A stretch of DNA of 64,000 nucleotides from WHSO01 sp963732875 (lineage in GTDB: Bacteria > Pseudomonadota > Alphaproteobacteria > SMXQ01), in NCBI GenBank assembly GCA_963732875.1, contig CAVTBD010000002.1:62001-126000 (forward strand), in the 5' to 3' direction. Shown piece by piece: positions 1 to 9,525 of this stretch (its first letter is position 1; the number at the start of each line of letters is the position of its first letter). Below the pieces are notes generated by a model. That model saw only the letters and a list, made by a program, of their open reading frames with translations. It searched no databases and was not told the DNA's origin. The position numbers and the translations under genes are program-made.

Positions 1-992
1 TTGCCGTGCCGCAGGCCTGGATCGACGGCGCCAGGAAGGAGGGCAAGGTTCGCATCTACACCACCATGCGCCCGAAGCCGTGGAAGAAGATGCACGACAT
101 CCTGAAGGAGCGGTATCCTTTCATCACCTTCGAGCATTCCGAGGTGCGAGGCGCGTCGCGGCGCTGGGTGCGCCCGCTCGCGGCGTTCAGGGAAGGGCGC
201 GTGATCACCGACGTGATCATGGATTTCTCGGGCAACGTGTTCCAGTTCCGCGAGGCCAACGCCCTGATCCCGCTCAACGACCTGCCGGGCTACGTCAACA
301 TTCCCGACTTCGCGCGGCTGCCCGATCACCTGACCGTCGCGGTACGCTCTCGCTACTGGTGCATCGGCTACAACACCAAGCTGGTGAAGAAGGCGGACCT
401 GCCCAGGACCTGGGACGATCTCGTTGCCAGCGACCGTTTCGCGGGCAAGCGGACCGCGCTCGCCAATCGTCCCGGCCTGTGGCTGCTGAACCTCTGGGAC
501 CAGAAGGGCGAGGCCTGGGGCAAGGCGTTCACCACCAAGCTGTTCAACAAGCTCGATCCGCAGCTTCGCAAGGAGGGCCTGACCGCGATCCTGCAGCTGG
601 TCGGGATCGGTGAGGCCCAGATCGTCGTGCCGGCCGCCATGAACCGCGTCGGGCCGCTCGCCAAGAAGGGCGTGCCGGTGGCGCATTATTGCCCGGAGCC
701 GGTGCCCTATACCGTGTCCGACATGGGCATCTTGAACAAGTCGCCTAACACTTATGCCGCCAGGATCTTCGTCAACTGGTTCATCTCCAAGGAAGGGCAG
801 ATCGCCCAGTTCTGGGGAAACTCCTCGACGCCGGCGCACAAGGACTTCTACCAGAGCCCGGATTTCATCTTCTATCCCGACGCGGTGAAGGGGAAGAAGA
901 TGGCCGTGCTCGGGCCCGACGCGCCCAAGACCACGGCAAAGCTGATTACCTTCTGGAACAAGCTGTGGCAGGACCATGGCATGAAGCAGTAG
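1..992 (+). CDS. Fe3+-type ABC transporter substrate-binding protein, 5' truncated by window
   Basis: Periplasmic solute-binding protein of the iron(III)/AfuA-like class, which hands a solute to an inner-membrane ABC permease. The frame is open to the window edge, so the signal peptide and N-terminus are missing; the first in-frame GTG inside the window (base 6) is probably not the start. The visible part begins at the class-typical segment 'EGKVRIYTTM', has the hinge region 'YNTKLVKKADLPRTWDDL' and ends with 'FVNWFISKEGQ', a C-terminal motif shared with the two complete homologues at 27.1 and 36.4 kb. Unlike those, no permease follows: a hydantoinase pair starts about 110 bases downstream, so permease and ATPase genes, if linked, lie upstream. 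The true substrate cannot be read from sequence. Confidence 0.85.
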   Translation, partial: AVPQAWIDGARKEGKVRIYTTMRPKPWKKMHDILKERYPFITFEHSEVRGASRRWVRPLAAFREGRVITDVIMDFSGNVFQFREANALIPLNDLPGYVNIPDFARLPDHLTVAVRSRYWCIGYNTKLVKKADLPRTWDDLVASDRFAGKRTALANRPGLWLLNLWDQKGEAWGKAFTTKLFNKLDPQLRKEGLTAILQLVGIGEAQIVVPAAMNRVGPLAKKGVPVAHYCPEPVPYTVSDMGILNKSPNTYAARIFVNWFISKEGQIAQFWGNSSTPAHKDFYQSPDFIFYPDAVKGKKMAVLGPDAPKTTAKLITFWNKLWQDHGMKQ

Positions 993-1105
993 GACACCGA
1001 TATCCCGGGCCCGTCGCGCGCCATGGTCGCGGGACGGGTCCAGCGTTCGTAACCGTACACAACGACAAGACGGCCGTGACAACACGGCACGACCGGAGCG
1101 CCTGA

Positions 1106-3154
1106 ATGCCCTACGTGGTAGCCGTCGACATCGGCGGAACGTTTACCGACCTCGTGGCCTTCGACCACGAGAGCCAGAACGTCATCTACACCAAGAGCCC
1201 GACGACCTACGGCAATTTCGTCGAGGGTATCCTGGAGTGCTTCGAGAAGGCCAAGGTGGGGCCGGGCGAGGCGAGCTTCCTCAACCACGGCACCACGCTC
1301 GTGATCAACTCGCTGATCCAGCGCAAGGGGGCGAAGACCGCGCTGGTGACGAGCGAGGGCTTCCGCGACGTGCTCGAGATCGCGCGCGGCAACCGGCCCG
1401 ATCCGTTCGACCTCTATTACCGGCGCGACGAGCCGCTGGTACCGCGCGACCTGCGCTTCGAGGTGCCCGAGCGCGTGGACGCGCGTGGTGGAACCGTGAC
1501 GCCGCTCGACACCGCAGGCATCGAGAAGCTCGCCCGCGAGCTCAGATCGCTCGGCATCGAATCGGTCGGCGTGTTCTTCATGAACTCCTATGCCGATCCC
1601 GCCCACGAGGAAGAGGCGGCGGCCCTGCTGTGCAGGCTGCTGCCCGACGCCTATGTCACGGTTTCGACCGAGCTCACGCGCGAATGGTACGAATACGAGC
1701 GCTGTTCGACGGTCGCGGCGAACGCCTATGTCGGGCCCCAGGTCAGCACCTACATCCGGCGTCTCGAGAGCGACCTCGAAGCGAGGAACTTCGACGGCTC
1801 GCTGTTCATGATGGGCTCCAACGGCGGGCTTCTATCGGTCGAGCGCACCTGCCGCCAGCCCATCGGCCTGGTGGAATCGGGGCCCATCGGTGGCTGCATC
1901 GGTGCCGGCGCCTATGCCGGGCAGCTTGGCTACGACAACGTGGTCGCGTTCGACATGGGCGGCACGACGGCGAAATGCGCATTGGTCGAGAACGGCCGCT
2001 TCTCGGTCGACTCAGTTTATTACGTCAACGGCTACGTGCAGGGATTCCCGATCAAGTCGCCGGTCATCGACATCGTCGAGGTCGGCTCGGGCGGCGGCTC
2101 GATCGCCTGGCTCGATGATCAGAAGCGGCTCCACGTCGGGCCCCAGAGCGCGGGCTCCACGCCCGGCCCGGTGTGCTACGGCCGCGGCGGCACCGAGCCG
2201 ACCGTGACCGACGCCAACCTCGTGCTCGGCCGCCTCAACCCGGCCCATTTCCTGGGCGGCGAGCTGTCCCTGGACACCGAACAGGCGCGCCGCGCGATCG
2301 CCGAAAAGATTGCCGATCCGCTCGGCTATACCGGCGAGGACGGGCTGATCCGCATGGCCGATGGCATCATCTCCATCGCGACGGTGGTGATGGCGGGCGC
2401 GATCCGGCGCGTTTCCGTCGAGCACGGCCTCGATCCGCGCGACTTCGTGCTGTTCTCCTACGGCGGCGGCGGGCCGCTGCATGCGAGCCAGCTCGCCCAC
2501 GAGCTGTCGATCCCGACCGTCGTGATCCCGCCCGAGCCCGGCAACTTCTCGGCCATCGGCATGTTGCTGGCCGACGCACGGCTCGACCTCTCCAAGACTT
2601 TCGTGGGCGCGCTCGGCGCCGACACGGTCGCCGGCATCAAGGCGCTGTTCGCCGAAATGGAAGCGGAGGCCGCCGCCGCGCTTGCCGAGGAGTTCGGGGC
2701 GCAGGACATCGATTTCGAACACCACGCAGAGATGCGCTACAAGGGCCAGCGGCACAATATCAAGGTCACGGTGTCCGGCCTCGACGATGTGGACGCGATC
2801 CGCGCCGCCTTCGAGCACGACTATAAGCGCCGCTACGGCCACGCCGATGCCAAGGCCGAGGCCGAGTTCCAGGCGCTGCATCTGTCCGCTTTCGCGCGCC
2901 TCAAGCGGCCCGATATCGCGCGCCTGCCGCGCAAGGCGACGGGTGCGCGGGAAGAGCGCACGCGCCCGGTCTATTTCGGCGGCGCCGGCAGGGTCGAGAC
3001 GCGCATCTTCGAGCGCGACGCGCTGGCCTCCGGCTTCCGGGCCGACGGGCCCGCCGTGATCGAGGAGTACGGCTCGACCACGATCGTGTGGCCGGGCGAC
3101 AGTTTCGAGATCGGGTCGATGCGCGAAATCCGAATCCATTGTGGTAGCGAGTAG
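1106..3154 (+). CDS. Hydantoinase/oxoprolinase family protein, subunit A (HyuA-like)
   Basis: 682-residue ATP-dependent amidohydrolase or carboxylase subunit of the HyuA/5-oxoprolinase/acetone carboxylase beta family. The N-terminus carries the phosphate-binding motif DIGGTFTD (residues 8-15), and a second actin-like phosphate motif, FDMGGTTAK, lies near residue 281; the length is normal. A GGAG lies seven bases before the ATG. It is the first gene of a two-gene unit with the HyuB-like gene, whose start lies 10 bases after this stop. Together they should hydrolyse a cyclic amide (hydantoin, 5-oxoproline) or activate a ketone using ATP; the family is too broad to name the substrate. The adjacent binding protein could import it, which is inference from position. 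Confidence 0.9.
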   Translation: MPYVVAVDIGGTFTDLVAFDHESQNVIYTKSPTTYGNFVEGILECFEKAKVGPGEASFLNHGTTLVINSLIQRKGAKTALVTSEGFRDVLEIARGNRPDPFDLYYRRDEPLVPRDLRFEVPERVDARGGTVTPLDTAGIEKLARELRSLGIESVGVFFMNSYADPAHEEEAAALLCRLLPDAYVTVSTELTREWYEYERCSTVAANAYVGPQVSTYIRRLESDLEARNFDGSLFMMGSNGGLLSVERTCRQPIGLVESGPIGGCIGAGAYAGQLGYDNVVAFDMGGTTAKCALVENGRFSVDSVYYVNGYVQGFPIKSPVIDIVEVGSGGGSIAWLDDQKRLHVGPQSAGSTPGPVCYGRGGTEPTVTDANLVLGRLNPAHFLGGELSLDTEQARRAIAEKIADPLGYTGEDGLIRMADGIISIATVVMAGAIRRVSVEHGLDPRDFVLFSYGGGGPLHASQLAHELSIPTVVIPPEPGNFSAIGMLLADARLDLSKTFVGALGADTVAGIKALFAEMEAEAAAALAEEFGAQDIDFEHHAEMRYKGQRHNIKVTVSGLDDVDAIRAAFEHDYKRRYGHADAKAEAEFQALHLSAFARLKRPDIARLPRKATGAREERTRPVYFGGAGRVETRIFERDALASGFRADGPAVIEEYGSTTIVWPGDSFEIGSMREIRIHCGSE

Positions 3155-3164
3155 GGCAGACGTC

Positions 3165-4886
3165 ATGGATGCAGAAGTCCGCAAGTGTTCCGAAGCCGGC
3201 ATCGATCCGATCACCCTCGAGGTGATCCGGCACGGCATCATCTCGATCGCCGACCAGATCGACGCCAACATCACGCGCACCGCATTCAGCCCCTACATCT
3301 TCGAATACAAGGATTTCGCCGTGGGCCTGGTCGATGCCGACGGCCAGATGGTGGCGCAGTCGACCGGCGGCATGCCGCCGTTCGTCGCCGATTCGGTCGG
3401 TACGGCCGTGCGCGACGGCCTCAAGATCTACGGTCGCGATCACCTGTTCCAGGGTGACGTGATCGTGTGCAACCACGCCGCCGTGCAGGGTCAGCATCTC
3501 AACAACACGGTGATGTATACGCCGATCTACGCGGGCAAGGACGGAAGCGAGCTGATCGGCTTCTTTGCCATCAACGTGCACTGGATCGACATCGGCGGCT
3601 CGGCGCCGAAATCGACCGACATCTTCATGGAGGGGCTGCAACTTCGCTCCATCAAGATGTGGTCGAAGGGCGAGCCGATCGAGGAGGTCTATCGCATCAT
3701 CGAGAACAACACGCGCCTGCCGGTCGAGCTGATGGGCGACATCTCGGCGCAGCTGGCGGGCTGCCTGCTCGGGCGCGACCTGACCACGGCGCTCGCCATG
3801 CGCTACGGCCTGCCGGTATTCCGCAGCGCCATCGGCCGCATCCTCGACCAGGCGGAACAGGCGGCCCGGGCGGCGATCCGTGCCATGCCCGACGGCGCCT
3901 ACGAGACCGAGACCTGGCTCGACAACGACGGCGACAACGATACACCCATCCCGGTGAAGGTCCGGGTCGTGATCAGGGGCGACGAGATGACGGTGGACTA
4001 TTCCGGCCTCGCCGAGCAGGCGCCGGGCTGCGTCAACTCGGGCTATTTCGGCGGCGGCGTGACCACCGCGCGGGTCGCCTTCAAGTATCTGGTGATGCCG
4101 CGCGAGCCCGCCAACGAGGGCCTGTTCCGTCCGCTCCGGCTGGTGCTGCCGGAAGGCACCATCCTCTCGGCGGAGCCCACGGCGCCCATGGGCAACTATT
4201 CCATGCCGTTCCCGACCGTGATCGACGCGGTGATCCGGACCCTGGAGAAGGCCATGCCCGAGCGTGTCACGGGCGGCCATTTCGGCACCCATTCGGGGTT
4301 CCGCCTCTATGGTCGTCTGCCCGACGGCACCTACTTCAACGGCCATGACAGCGGCCACGGCGGCTGGGGCGCGTCGGCCGCGGGCGACGGAGCCGGGCCG
4401 TTCCGGACCATGGCCCACGGCGACACCCGGCTGATCCCGCTCGAGCTGCAGGAATCGATCCTGCCGTTCCGGGTCGACTCCTTCACGCTGCGCGAGGACT
4501 CGGGCGGTGCCGGCAAGTTCCGCGGCGGCCTCGGCTTTCGCAAGGTCTACCGCATCCTGTCGCCGTGCCTGCTGCAGACCAACCTCGACCGCACCAAGTT
4601 CCCGCCCTGGGGCGTGATGGGTGGCAAGGACGCGCTGCCGGGGCGCGTCACGGTGGTGCGCGGCGGCACCGGTAAGAGCGAGATCGTGTGCAAGGCCAAG
4701 GGCTACAAGCTCGAGGCAGGCGACATCGTGACGCTGGAAACGGGCGGCGGCGGCGGCTACGGCGATCCGCGCGCGCGCGACCTCGCGCTGGTCGCGCGCG
4801 ACTTGACGCGCGGCTACGTCACGGTCGAGGCGGCGGCGCGCGATTACGGCGTGCGGATCGAAAACGGGCGCGCGGTCCGGACCTGA
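3165..4886 (+). CDS. Hydantoinase/oxoprolinase family protein, subunit B (HyuB-like)
   Basis: 573-residue partner of the preceding HyuA-like protein. It begins with the family-typical 'DPITLEVIRHGIISIADQ', has 'DYSG' near the middle and closes with the glycine-rich 'GGGGGYGDPRARD' near residue 526, which is the C-terminal signature of HyuB proteins. I chose the ATG at 3165, just after the upstream stop; an in-frame GTG at 3141 would overlap the hyuA-like gene by 14 bases and cannot be excluded. The two products normally form one heteromeric enzyme. The gene converges on the acyl-CoA-dehydrogenase-like gene with only about 35 bases between the stops. Confidence 0.9.
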   Translation: MDAEVRKCSEAGIDPITLEVIRHGIISIADQIDANITRTAFSPYIFEYKDFAVGLVDADGQMVAQSTGGMPPFVADSVGTAVRDGLKIYGRDHLFQGDVIVCNHAAVQGQHLNNTVMYTPIYAGKDGSELIGFFAINVHWIDIGGSAPKSTDIFMEGLQLRSIKMWSKGEPIEEVYRIIENNTRLPVELMGDISAQLAGCLLGRDLTTALAMRYGLPVFRSAIGRILDQAEQAARAAIRAMPDGAYETETWLDNDGDNDTPIPVKVRVVIRGDEMTVDYSGLAEQAPGCVNSGYFGGGVTTARVAFKYLVMPREPANEGLFRPLRLVLPEGTILSAEPTAPMGNYSMPFPTVIDAVIRTLEKAMPERVTGGHFGTHSGFRLYGRLPDGTYFNGHDSGHGGWGASAAGDGAGPFRTMAHGDTRLIPLELQESILPFRVDSFTLREDSGGAGKFRGGLGFRKVYRILSPCLLQTNLDRTKFPPWGVMGGKDALPGRVTVVRGGTGKSEIVCKAKGYKLEAGDIVTLETGGGGGYGDPRARDLALVARDLTRGYVTVEAAARDYGVRIENGRAVRT

Positions 4887-4921
4887 ACCGCACGCCCGCG
4901 CGAAACAGGACGAAGGCTTTC

Positions 4922-6130
4922 CTACAGCCGGTGACCGGGCACCTTGCCGAACAGCGCCTGGCCCGAGAACTGGTAGTTGCTCTCGTGCGCCTGACCCTGC
5001 TGGGTGACGGTGTGGATGTCGCGGAAGCGGCGCTCGAACGGATTCTTCTCGAAGATCGCGTTGGTACCCGACGCCTGGTAGGCGAAATCCACCACTTCCT
5101 TGCACTGGTTCATGCCGAAGGTGATGGCGACCCGCAGCTTGGCGCGGGTGTCGAGCGGGATATCCTTGCCCTTCTGGGCATGGCCCCAGAACTCGTTGAT
5201 CATCTGCTTCAGGAAAGCGCGCGAGGATTCGAGCTTGCCGGTGGCTTTGGCGACCTCGGCCTGGATCACCGCGTTGTCGGCGAGCGGCGCCGACATGCCG
5301 CTGGAAACCTTGCCTTGGGCGAGGTCCATGAAGGCCTTGAGGGTGGCGCGGGCGAGGCCGAGCGCGATACCCGAGAATCCCATGCCGTACATGGTGAGCA
5401 GCGGCACGTTCCAGACCGGCCCGTTCTCGCGCCGGTCGGGTCCGGAATCGCGCCAGGTGGTGTAGGCCTCGGGCACGAACACGTCCTTGAACTCGTAATC
5501 GTCGCTGCCGGTGCCACGCAGGCCGATCACGTCCCACACCTTGTGGATCGTGGTCTTGGCGGCGGGGACCAGCATGGTGCGCATGACCGGCTTGCCGTCC
5601 GGTCCCTTGCGCGGCGTGCCGTCGGCCTCGCACACGATGGAATGGCCGCCGAACCAGGTGGCGTTGGGGCTGCCGCTCGCGAACCGCCAGCGGCCCGAAG
5701 CACGATAGCCGCCGTCCACCGCGATCGCCTTGGCGCCGCTCGGCGGTCCCCAGGCGAGCACGCCGTCGTTGCCGAAGATTTCCGCCGCCACCTTCTGGTC
5801 GAGGAAACCGGCGGCCATGGTGCAGCCGATGCCCTGGCCGAGGCACCAGGCGGTGCTGGCGTCCGCCGCGGCGATTTCCTCGAGAACCTGGTTGAACGAC
5901 CACGGGTCGGCCTCGCCGCCGCCGATGGAGCGGGGCACGAGCATGTGGAACAGACCGGCCTCGAGCAGCGCGGCATGGACTTCCGGCGTGACCTTGCGCT
6001 CCTTCTCGATGCGTGCCGAATGGGATTCGATCAGCGGGGCGAGCGCGCGGGCGCGGGCGATCCACTCCTCGCTGGTGGCAGGCGACGACGGTTTGCTCCT
6101 GGTCTTGGCTTTGGGCTGCGTAAGCGTCAC
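4922..6130 (-). CDS. Acyl-CoA dehydrogenase-family flavin monooxygenase-like protein
   Basis: 402 residues with the three-part acyl-CoA dehydrogenase fold: helical N-domain ('HAALLEAGLFHMLVPRSIGG', residues about 53-72), middle beta domain ('WRFASGSPNATW', 'GLRGTGSDDYEF') and helical C-domain. The N-domain motif and the GTGSDDYE segment resemble the group D flavin monooxygenases and desulfurases (DszC, HpaB/C2-hydroxylase, HsaA) more than true dehydrogenases, and I do not see the usual catalytic glutamate context. It would then use reduced flavin from a separate reductase to hydroxylate an aromatic or sulfur compound. It is transcribed alone, with no reductase gene nearby. The substrate is unknown. 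Confidence 0.8.
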   Translation of the reverse strand: MTLTQPKAKTRSKPSSPATSEEWIARARALAPLIESHSARIEKERKVTPEVHAALLEAGLFHMLVPRSIGGGEADPWSFNQVLEEIAAADASTAWCLGQGIGCTMAAGFLDQKVAAEIFGNDGVLAWGPPSGAKAIAVDGGYRASGRWRFASGSPNATWFGGHSIVCEADGTPRKGPDGKPVMRTMLVPAAKTTIHKVWDVIGLRGTGSDDYEFKDVFVPEAYTTWRDSGPDRRENGPVWNVPLLTMYGMGFSGIALGLARATLKAFMDLAQGKVSSGMSAPLADNAVIQAEVAKATGKLESSRAFLKQMINEFWGHAQKGKDIPLDTRAKLRVAITFGMNQCKEVVDFAYQASGTNAIFEKNPFERRFRDIHTVTQQGQAHESNYQFSGQALFGKVPGHRL

Positions 6131-6260
6131 GGTTCCCTCTCCCTGTTGTCGCGACCACGGGACGATGCCGCGGCCTCATTCTGGTTGTCTAGCGTGGGGA
6201 TATTGAACAACGGGGCGGGGGCCGTGCCAAGGCTTTCGTGCGGGTCAGGGCACGTGCCGT

Positions 6261-6285
6261 AAAAGGGCCACCCTGAGGCGGCCCT
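6261..6285 (-). terminator. Possible intrinsic terminator
   Basis: On the minus strand AGGGCC pairs with GGCCCT around a short inner extension, and four T follow. It lies downstream of the small gene at 6348-6668 and upstream of the monooxygenase gene, so it would insulate the two. The T run is short. Confidence 0.45.
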
Positions 6286-6347
6286 GTCGATCACTGCGGA
6301 TCGTTCTTATTTGCCGTGTTTCGTAAGGCGAGGAGGCGTGCCGACTA

Positions 6348-6668
6348 TTACGGCAAATCCTTGCGCGGGCTGTGACCGTGCATCGTCGGGACTTTCGACA
6401 CGGTCGAGGCGCGCTCTCCGGCGGCGCCTTCCTGGTCGGCAAGCGCTGCCAGCGCGGCGAGAACACGTGTCAGCATGTTCGGCTCGCCGCCGCCCATGTT
6501 CTCCGTCTCTGCGACCGCCAGTTCGCGGGCGTCGAGTTCCCAGCTTTTCAGGATCGCGCGCTTGGCGTCCGTATCGAGCCGGGAATCGGAGAGGACGTCT
6601 TCGGGCGTGTGGTACACAGACGTGGGGCTGCGTATCGCCTTTTCAAGTTCTTCCTCGTTAAGGCCCAT
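6348..6668 (-). CDS. Small conserved acidic protein of unknown function
   Basis: 106-residue cytoplasmic protein. It begins MGLNEEELEKAIRSPTSVY and continues with a 'PEDVLSDSRLDTDAKRAILKSWELDARELAVAETENM' type sequence. I recognise this as a widespread short alphaproteobacterial family in which a region expected after an 'ordinary' N-terminus describes an Asp/Glu-rich helix pair followed by a variable tail; no function is known to me. I chose the ATG at 6668 because AGGAGAG lies six bases upstream; an ATG 30 bases earlier lacks a site. No membrane segment or signal peptide. It is followed on its strand by a hairpin with a T run. Confidence 0.7.
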   Translation of the reverse strand: MGLNEEELEKAIRSPTSVYHTPEDVLSDSRLDTDAKRAILKSWELDARELAVAETENMGGGEPNMLTRVLAALAALADQEGAAGERASTVSKVPTMHGHSPRKDLP

Positions 6669-6719
6669 GAATCTCTCCTGCTTCCTGTTTACTTCCACTT
6701 GATGCGTCGCTGCCGAGTT

Positions 6720-7262
6720 TCAACCCGTCGGACGGGCAATCAATTTCGAGAGGTTTTTCACGATCTCACGTGCGTCATAGGCGTGAGAGTTGTCGGCGGG
6801 TTTCGCGCCGGCGTGCAGGATGATGTCGGCATGAACGCTGTATTCGGTTTCCTTCGTTCCGCTGCTCAGTGAGAGGCCGCTCCACGACGAGTGGCCCCAT
6901 GGCCCGATCCCCTGACCGAACATGCCGCCGACGCCCGGCCCCTCGCCGTAGGTTCTGGCCTCGGTATCCCTGCCCGCGATAACGAAGTAGTCCTTGCCCT
7001 CGCGCAGGGTGACCTCCGCCGCGTGGTAGAGCAGATAGTTCTCCACCGTTTCGCGCGGTGTTTCGCTGTTGCCGGTGAAACTCACGCGATAGCGGTTGGG
7101 CTCGATTTTCTGGTCGGCGTAGCCCTGCCCGTTATAGAAAGCCTGATAGGGCGTAGGCGAGGTACAGGCAGCGAGCGTGATCGTGATCGTCGCGATCATG
7201 AGGGCTCGTATGCATGTGCGCGAAGGGGACAATGGTACGCCGTCGGCTTGTTTCCGCATCAC
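6720..7262 (-). CDS. Putative outer-membrane lipoprotein (CC0125/CC1285-like)
   Basis: 180 residues with a lipoprotein signal peptide: positively charged n-region, hydrophobic 'ALMIATITITLAAC' and the lipobox LAAC with Cys33. The mature part starts SPTPYQA and contains 'YRVSFTGNSETPRETVENYLLYHAAEVT', a segment shared by small envelope lipoproteins of the CC0125/CC1285 type. The middle is Gly/Ser-rich. These proteins have no known biochemical role. The ATG at 7262 is needed to give the signal peptide its charged n-region; the internal Met22 would leave it too short. It is divergent from the LVIVD gene. Confidence 0.75.
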   Translation of the reverse strand: MMRKQADGVPLSPSRTCIRALMIATITITLAACTSPTPYQAFYNGQGYADQKIEPNRYRVSFTGNSETPRETVENYLLYHAAEVTLREGKDYFVIAGRDTEARTYGEGPGVGGMFGQGIGPWGHSSWSGLSLSSGTKETEYSVHADIILHAGAKPADNSHAYDAREIVKNLSKLIARPTG

Positions 7263-7467
7263 CCGACAAACGTCCCGCGCGCGGCTCCGGTTCCGGGTCG
7301 AATAAGTCTTTTTATGGCAATGGCTTATCTTTCATTTTCGGGGCCGGTAATCATTGCCGTTATGGCTTGCCCGGCGTCGTGCCTCGGTTACTATGGCCGA
7401 AAACGCCGGTCCCTGTGTCCGCACGGGCAGTCCGGGACGCGCCAATTGCGGATTTCGGGAGACGGTC

Positions 7468-8640
7468 ATGTCGGAAGCGCTCAACACGGGTACCGAAGCG
7501 GGCATCTATCACTCGCCCAACATCCGGCACATCAGCCGCATGGATCTGGGCGGCGCCGGCCAGGTGACGATCAAGGGCAACTACGCCTATCTCGGCTACA
7601 TGTACGGCCCGGAGGGGACGTCGATCCTCGACATCTCCGATCCGCGCAAGCCGGAAGTGCTGTCGACCGTCAACCTCACCGCCAAGGGGACGCATTCGCA
7701 CAAGGTGCGGGTGGTGCAGGACGACATCATGATCACCAACAGTGAATTGCGCGGCCACGTGGACGGCCCCTACGAAGACGGGGGCTTCCGTATCTGGGAC
7801 ATCAAGGACAGGCGCAACCCCAAGCTGATCCATTTCCAGAAGACCTTCGGCAAGGGCGTGCATCGCTTCGACGCCGACGACACCTACGCCTACATCTCGA
7901 CCGAGATGGAAGGCTTCGTCGGCAACATCCTGGTGATCTACGACATCCGCAATCCCGCGAAGCCCGAGGAGGTCTCGCGCTGGTGGATGCCGGGACAGAA
8001 CGTCGCCGCCGGGGAGACGCCGAGCCGCAAGAGGGCGGCCCACCGGCTGCACCACGCGCTGCGCGCGGGCGACAGGATGTATGCGGGCTGTTGGATGTCG
8101 GGTTTCGCCATCATCGACGTAAGCGACATCCGCCACCCGAAGACGTTGTGTCTCCATGACGTGCATCCCGAGGCGCTGGAGCCGAGCCACACGCTGCTCA
8201 AGGTGCCGTTCCCGGTGGCGGGGCGCGAGATCGCTCTCGGTTCCGACGAGGAACGTTCGAACCGGGGCAACGACGTCGGCAAGCCGCATGCGCCGCTCTA
8301 CGTCTTCGATGTAACCGATCCCACGGACATGAAGAAGCTCTGCGAATACCACGTGAGCGAGGAGGGCATGCCGTACAGCGGGCCGGACGTGCGCTTCGGC
8401 GCGCACCAGTTCCGCGAGGAAATGGACGACACCCTGACCTACGTTACCTGGTTCGCGGCGGGCCTGCGAATTATCGACATCAAGGACCCGGCCAACCCGG
8501 AGGAAGTCGGATACTTCATTCCCGAACCCGGGCGCGGCAAGAACGCACCGCAAACCAACGACGTGGAGATGGATTCGCGCGGCCTGCTCTACATCACGGA
8601 CAAGGCGCGCGGCTTCGACGTGATCGAGTTCGACCACTGA
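7468..8640 (+). CDS. LVIVD-repeat beta-propeller-like protein
   Basis: 390 residues built from repeats of about 45 residues, each with a 'hYdhrdPa+Pe-h' core: 'SILDISDPRKPEVLS', 'RIWDIKDRRNPKLIH', 'LVIYDIRNPAKPEEVS', 'AIIDVSDIRHPKTLC', 'YVFDVTDPTDMKKL', 'RIIDIKDPANPEEVG'. This is the LVIVD repeat, predicted to form a beta-propeller. There is no signal peptide if the start is the ATG at 7468, which has a GGGAGA site eight bases upstream; an upstream ATG in frame (7354) would add a basic, non-conserved stretch. The class II aldolase gene follows after 41 bases, so the two probably share a transcript. Function is unknown; the propeller may be a binding platform or a lactonase-like enzyme. Confidence 0.8.
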   Translation: MSEALNTGTEAGIYHSPNIRHISRMDLGGAGQVTIKGNYAYLGYMYGPEGTSILDISDPRKPEVLSTVNLTAKGTHSHKVRVVQDDIMITNSELRGHVDGPYEDGGFRIWDIKDRRNPKLIHFQKTFGKGVHRFDADDTYAYISTEMEGFVGNILVIYDIRNPAKPEEVSRWWMPGQNVAAGETPSRKRAAHRLHHALRAGDRMYAGCWMSGFAIIDVSDIRHPKTLCLHDVHPEALEPSHTLLKVPFPVAGREIALGSDEERSNRGNDVGKPHAPLYVFDVTDPTDMKKLCEYHVSEEGMPYSGPDVRFGAHQFREEMDDTLTYVTWFAAGLRIIDIKDPANPEEVGYFIPEPGRGKNAPQTNDVEMDSRGLLYITDKARGFDVIEFDH

Positions 8641-8681
8641 ACCGCGCCCGCCACGGCAAAAGAAAAAACTGGGAGGAAGAT

Positions 8682-9473
8682 ATGAACGCAAGCGCCATCG
8701 CCGGACGCAAGCACAACTCGCTCAGGGGACAGGTCAGCGAGGCGGAATGGGAGACCCGGGTGGCGCTCGCCGCCAGCTGCCGGATCTGCCATCACTTCGG
8801 CTGGAACAACTCGATCCGCAATCACTTCACCGCGCGCGTGCCGGACGAGCCCGACAAATTCCTGATGAACCCGCGCGGGCTCATGTGGAGCGAGATCACG
8901 GCGTCCGATTTTCTCAAGGTGGACTTCGATGGCAACTGCCATACCGAATCGCCCTATATTCCCGGCCCCGCCGGGCTCAGCTTCCACGGCGCCGTGCTCA
9001 AGGCCAATCCCGACCGCAACTGCTCGATCCACCTGCACGAGCAGGACTGCGTGGTGGTGTCCGCGCTCAAGGGCGGGCTGATCTTCACCAGCCAGGACGC
9101 GCTCATACTCTATGGCCAGGTCGGCTATCACGAGTTCGAGGGGCTGGCCGAGGAGGCGGAGGAGGGGCCGCACATCGCCGCGGAGCTGGGTGATCGGGTC
9201 GCCATGATCATGAAGAACCACGGCACCCTGGTCGCGGCCCGGACCATCTACGAAGGGTTCTACTACACCCATCGCCTGGTGGAAGCGTGCCAGAACCAGG
9301 TCAAGCTGATGTCGATGAACGCCGAAATCCAGGAGGTGCCGGAGGAGGTCGGCGAGCACACCCTGGCCCAGTTCAAGAAGCGCTACGCCGGCGGCAAGCT
9401 GGTCCTTGGCAAGGACGACTGGGATGCCTACGTGCGTATGGTGGAGCGCATCGACCCGTCGTATAAGCTCTAG
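8682..9473 (+). CDS. Class II aldolase/adducin family protein
   Basis: 263-residue metal-dependent aldolase fold. The zinc-binding pair in 'SIHLHEQD' (residues about 116-122) and the third histidine in 'MKNHGTL' (about 178) are present, with the early active-site segment 'FTARVP' and 'FLMNPRGLMWSEI'. A strong GGGAGGA site precedes the ATG. Members cleave or epimerise sugar phosphates such as fuculose-1-phosphate or act on related hydroxy acids; the loop residues do not let me name a substrate. It lies directly downstream of the LVIVD protein and looks like the second gene of that unit. Confidence 0.85.
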   Translation: MNASAIAGRKHNSLRGQVSEAEWETRVALAASCRICHHFGWNNSIRNHFTARVPDEPDKFLMNPRGLMWSEITASDFLKVDFDGNCHTESPYIPGPAGLSFHGAVLKANPDRNCSIHLHEQDCVVVSALKGGLIFTSQDALILYGQVGYHEFEGLAEEAEEGPHIAAELGDRVAMIMKNHGTLVAARTIYEGFYYTHRLVEACQNQVKLMSMNAEIQEVPEEVGEHTLAQFKKRYAGGKLVLGKDDWDAYVRMVERIDPSYKL

Positions 9474-9494
9474 CCGGGCGCATGAAATCTAACC

Positions 9495-9515
9495 AGTTGC
9501 GAATAATTCGCAACT
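9495..9515. promoter_or_regulatory. Perfect 21-bp palindrome, probable operator
   Basis: Two perfect 10-base arms, AGTTGCGAAT and ATTCGCAACT, flank a single central A. It sits between the aldolase stop and the nitroreductase start in an A+T-rich patch, and AGTTGC-N-GCAACT arms are typical of winged-helix (MarR/HxlR-type) operators. No such regulator gene is in the window. Control of the nitroreductase is an inference from position. Confidence 0.6.
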
Positions 9516-9525
9516 TGGCTAATCT

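Noticed and set aside
2901..6179. Very long minus-strand open frame (about 1,090 codons)
   Set aside because: It runs opposite hyuB-like and other genes and has Arg/Ala/His-rich low-complexity sequence; it is the antisense shadow of high-GC genes.
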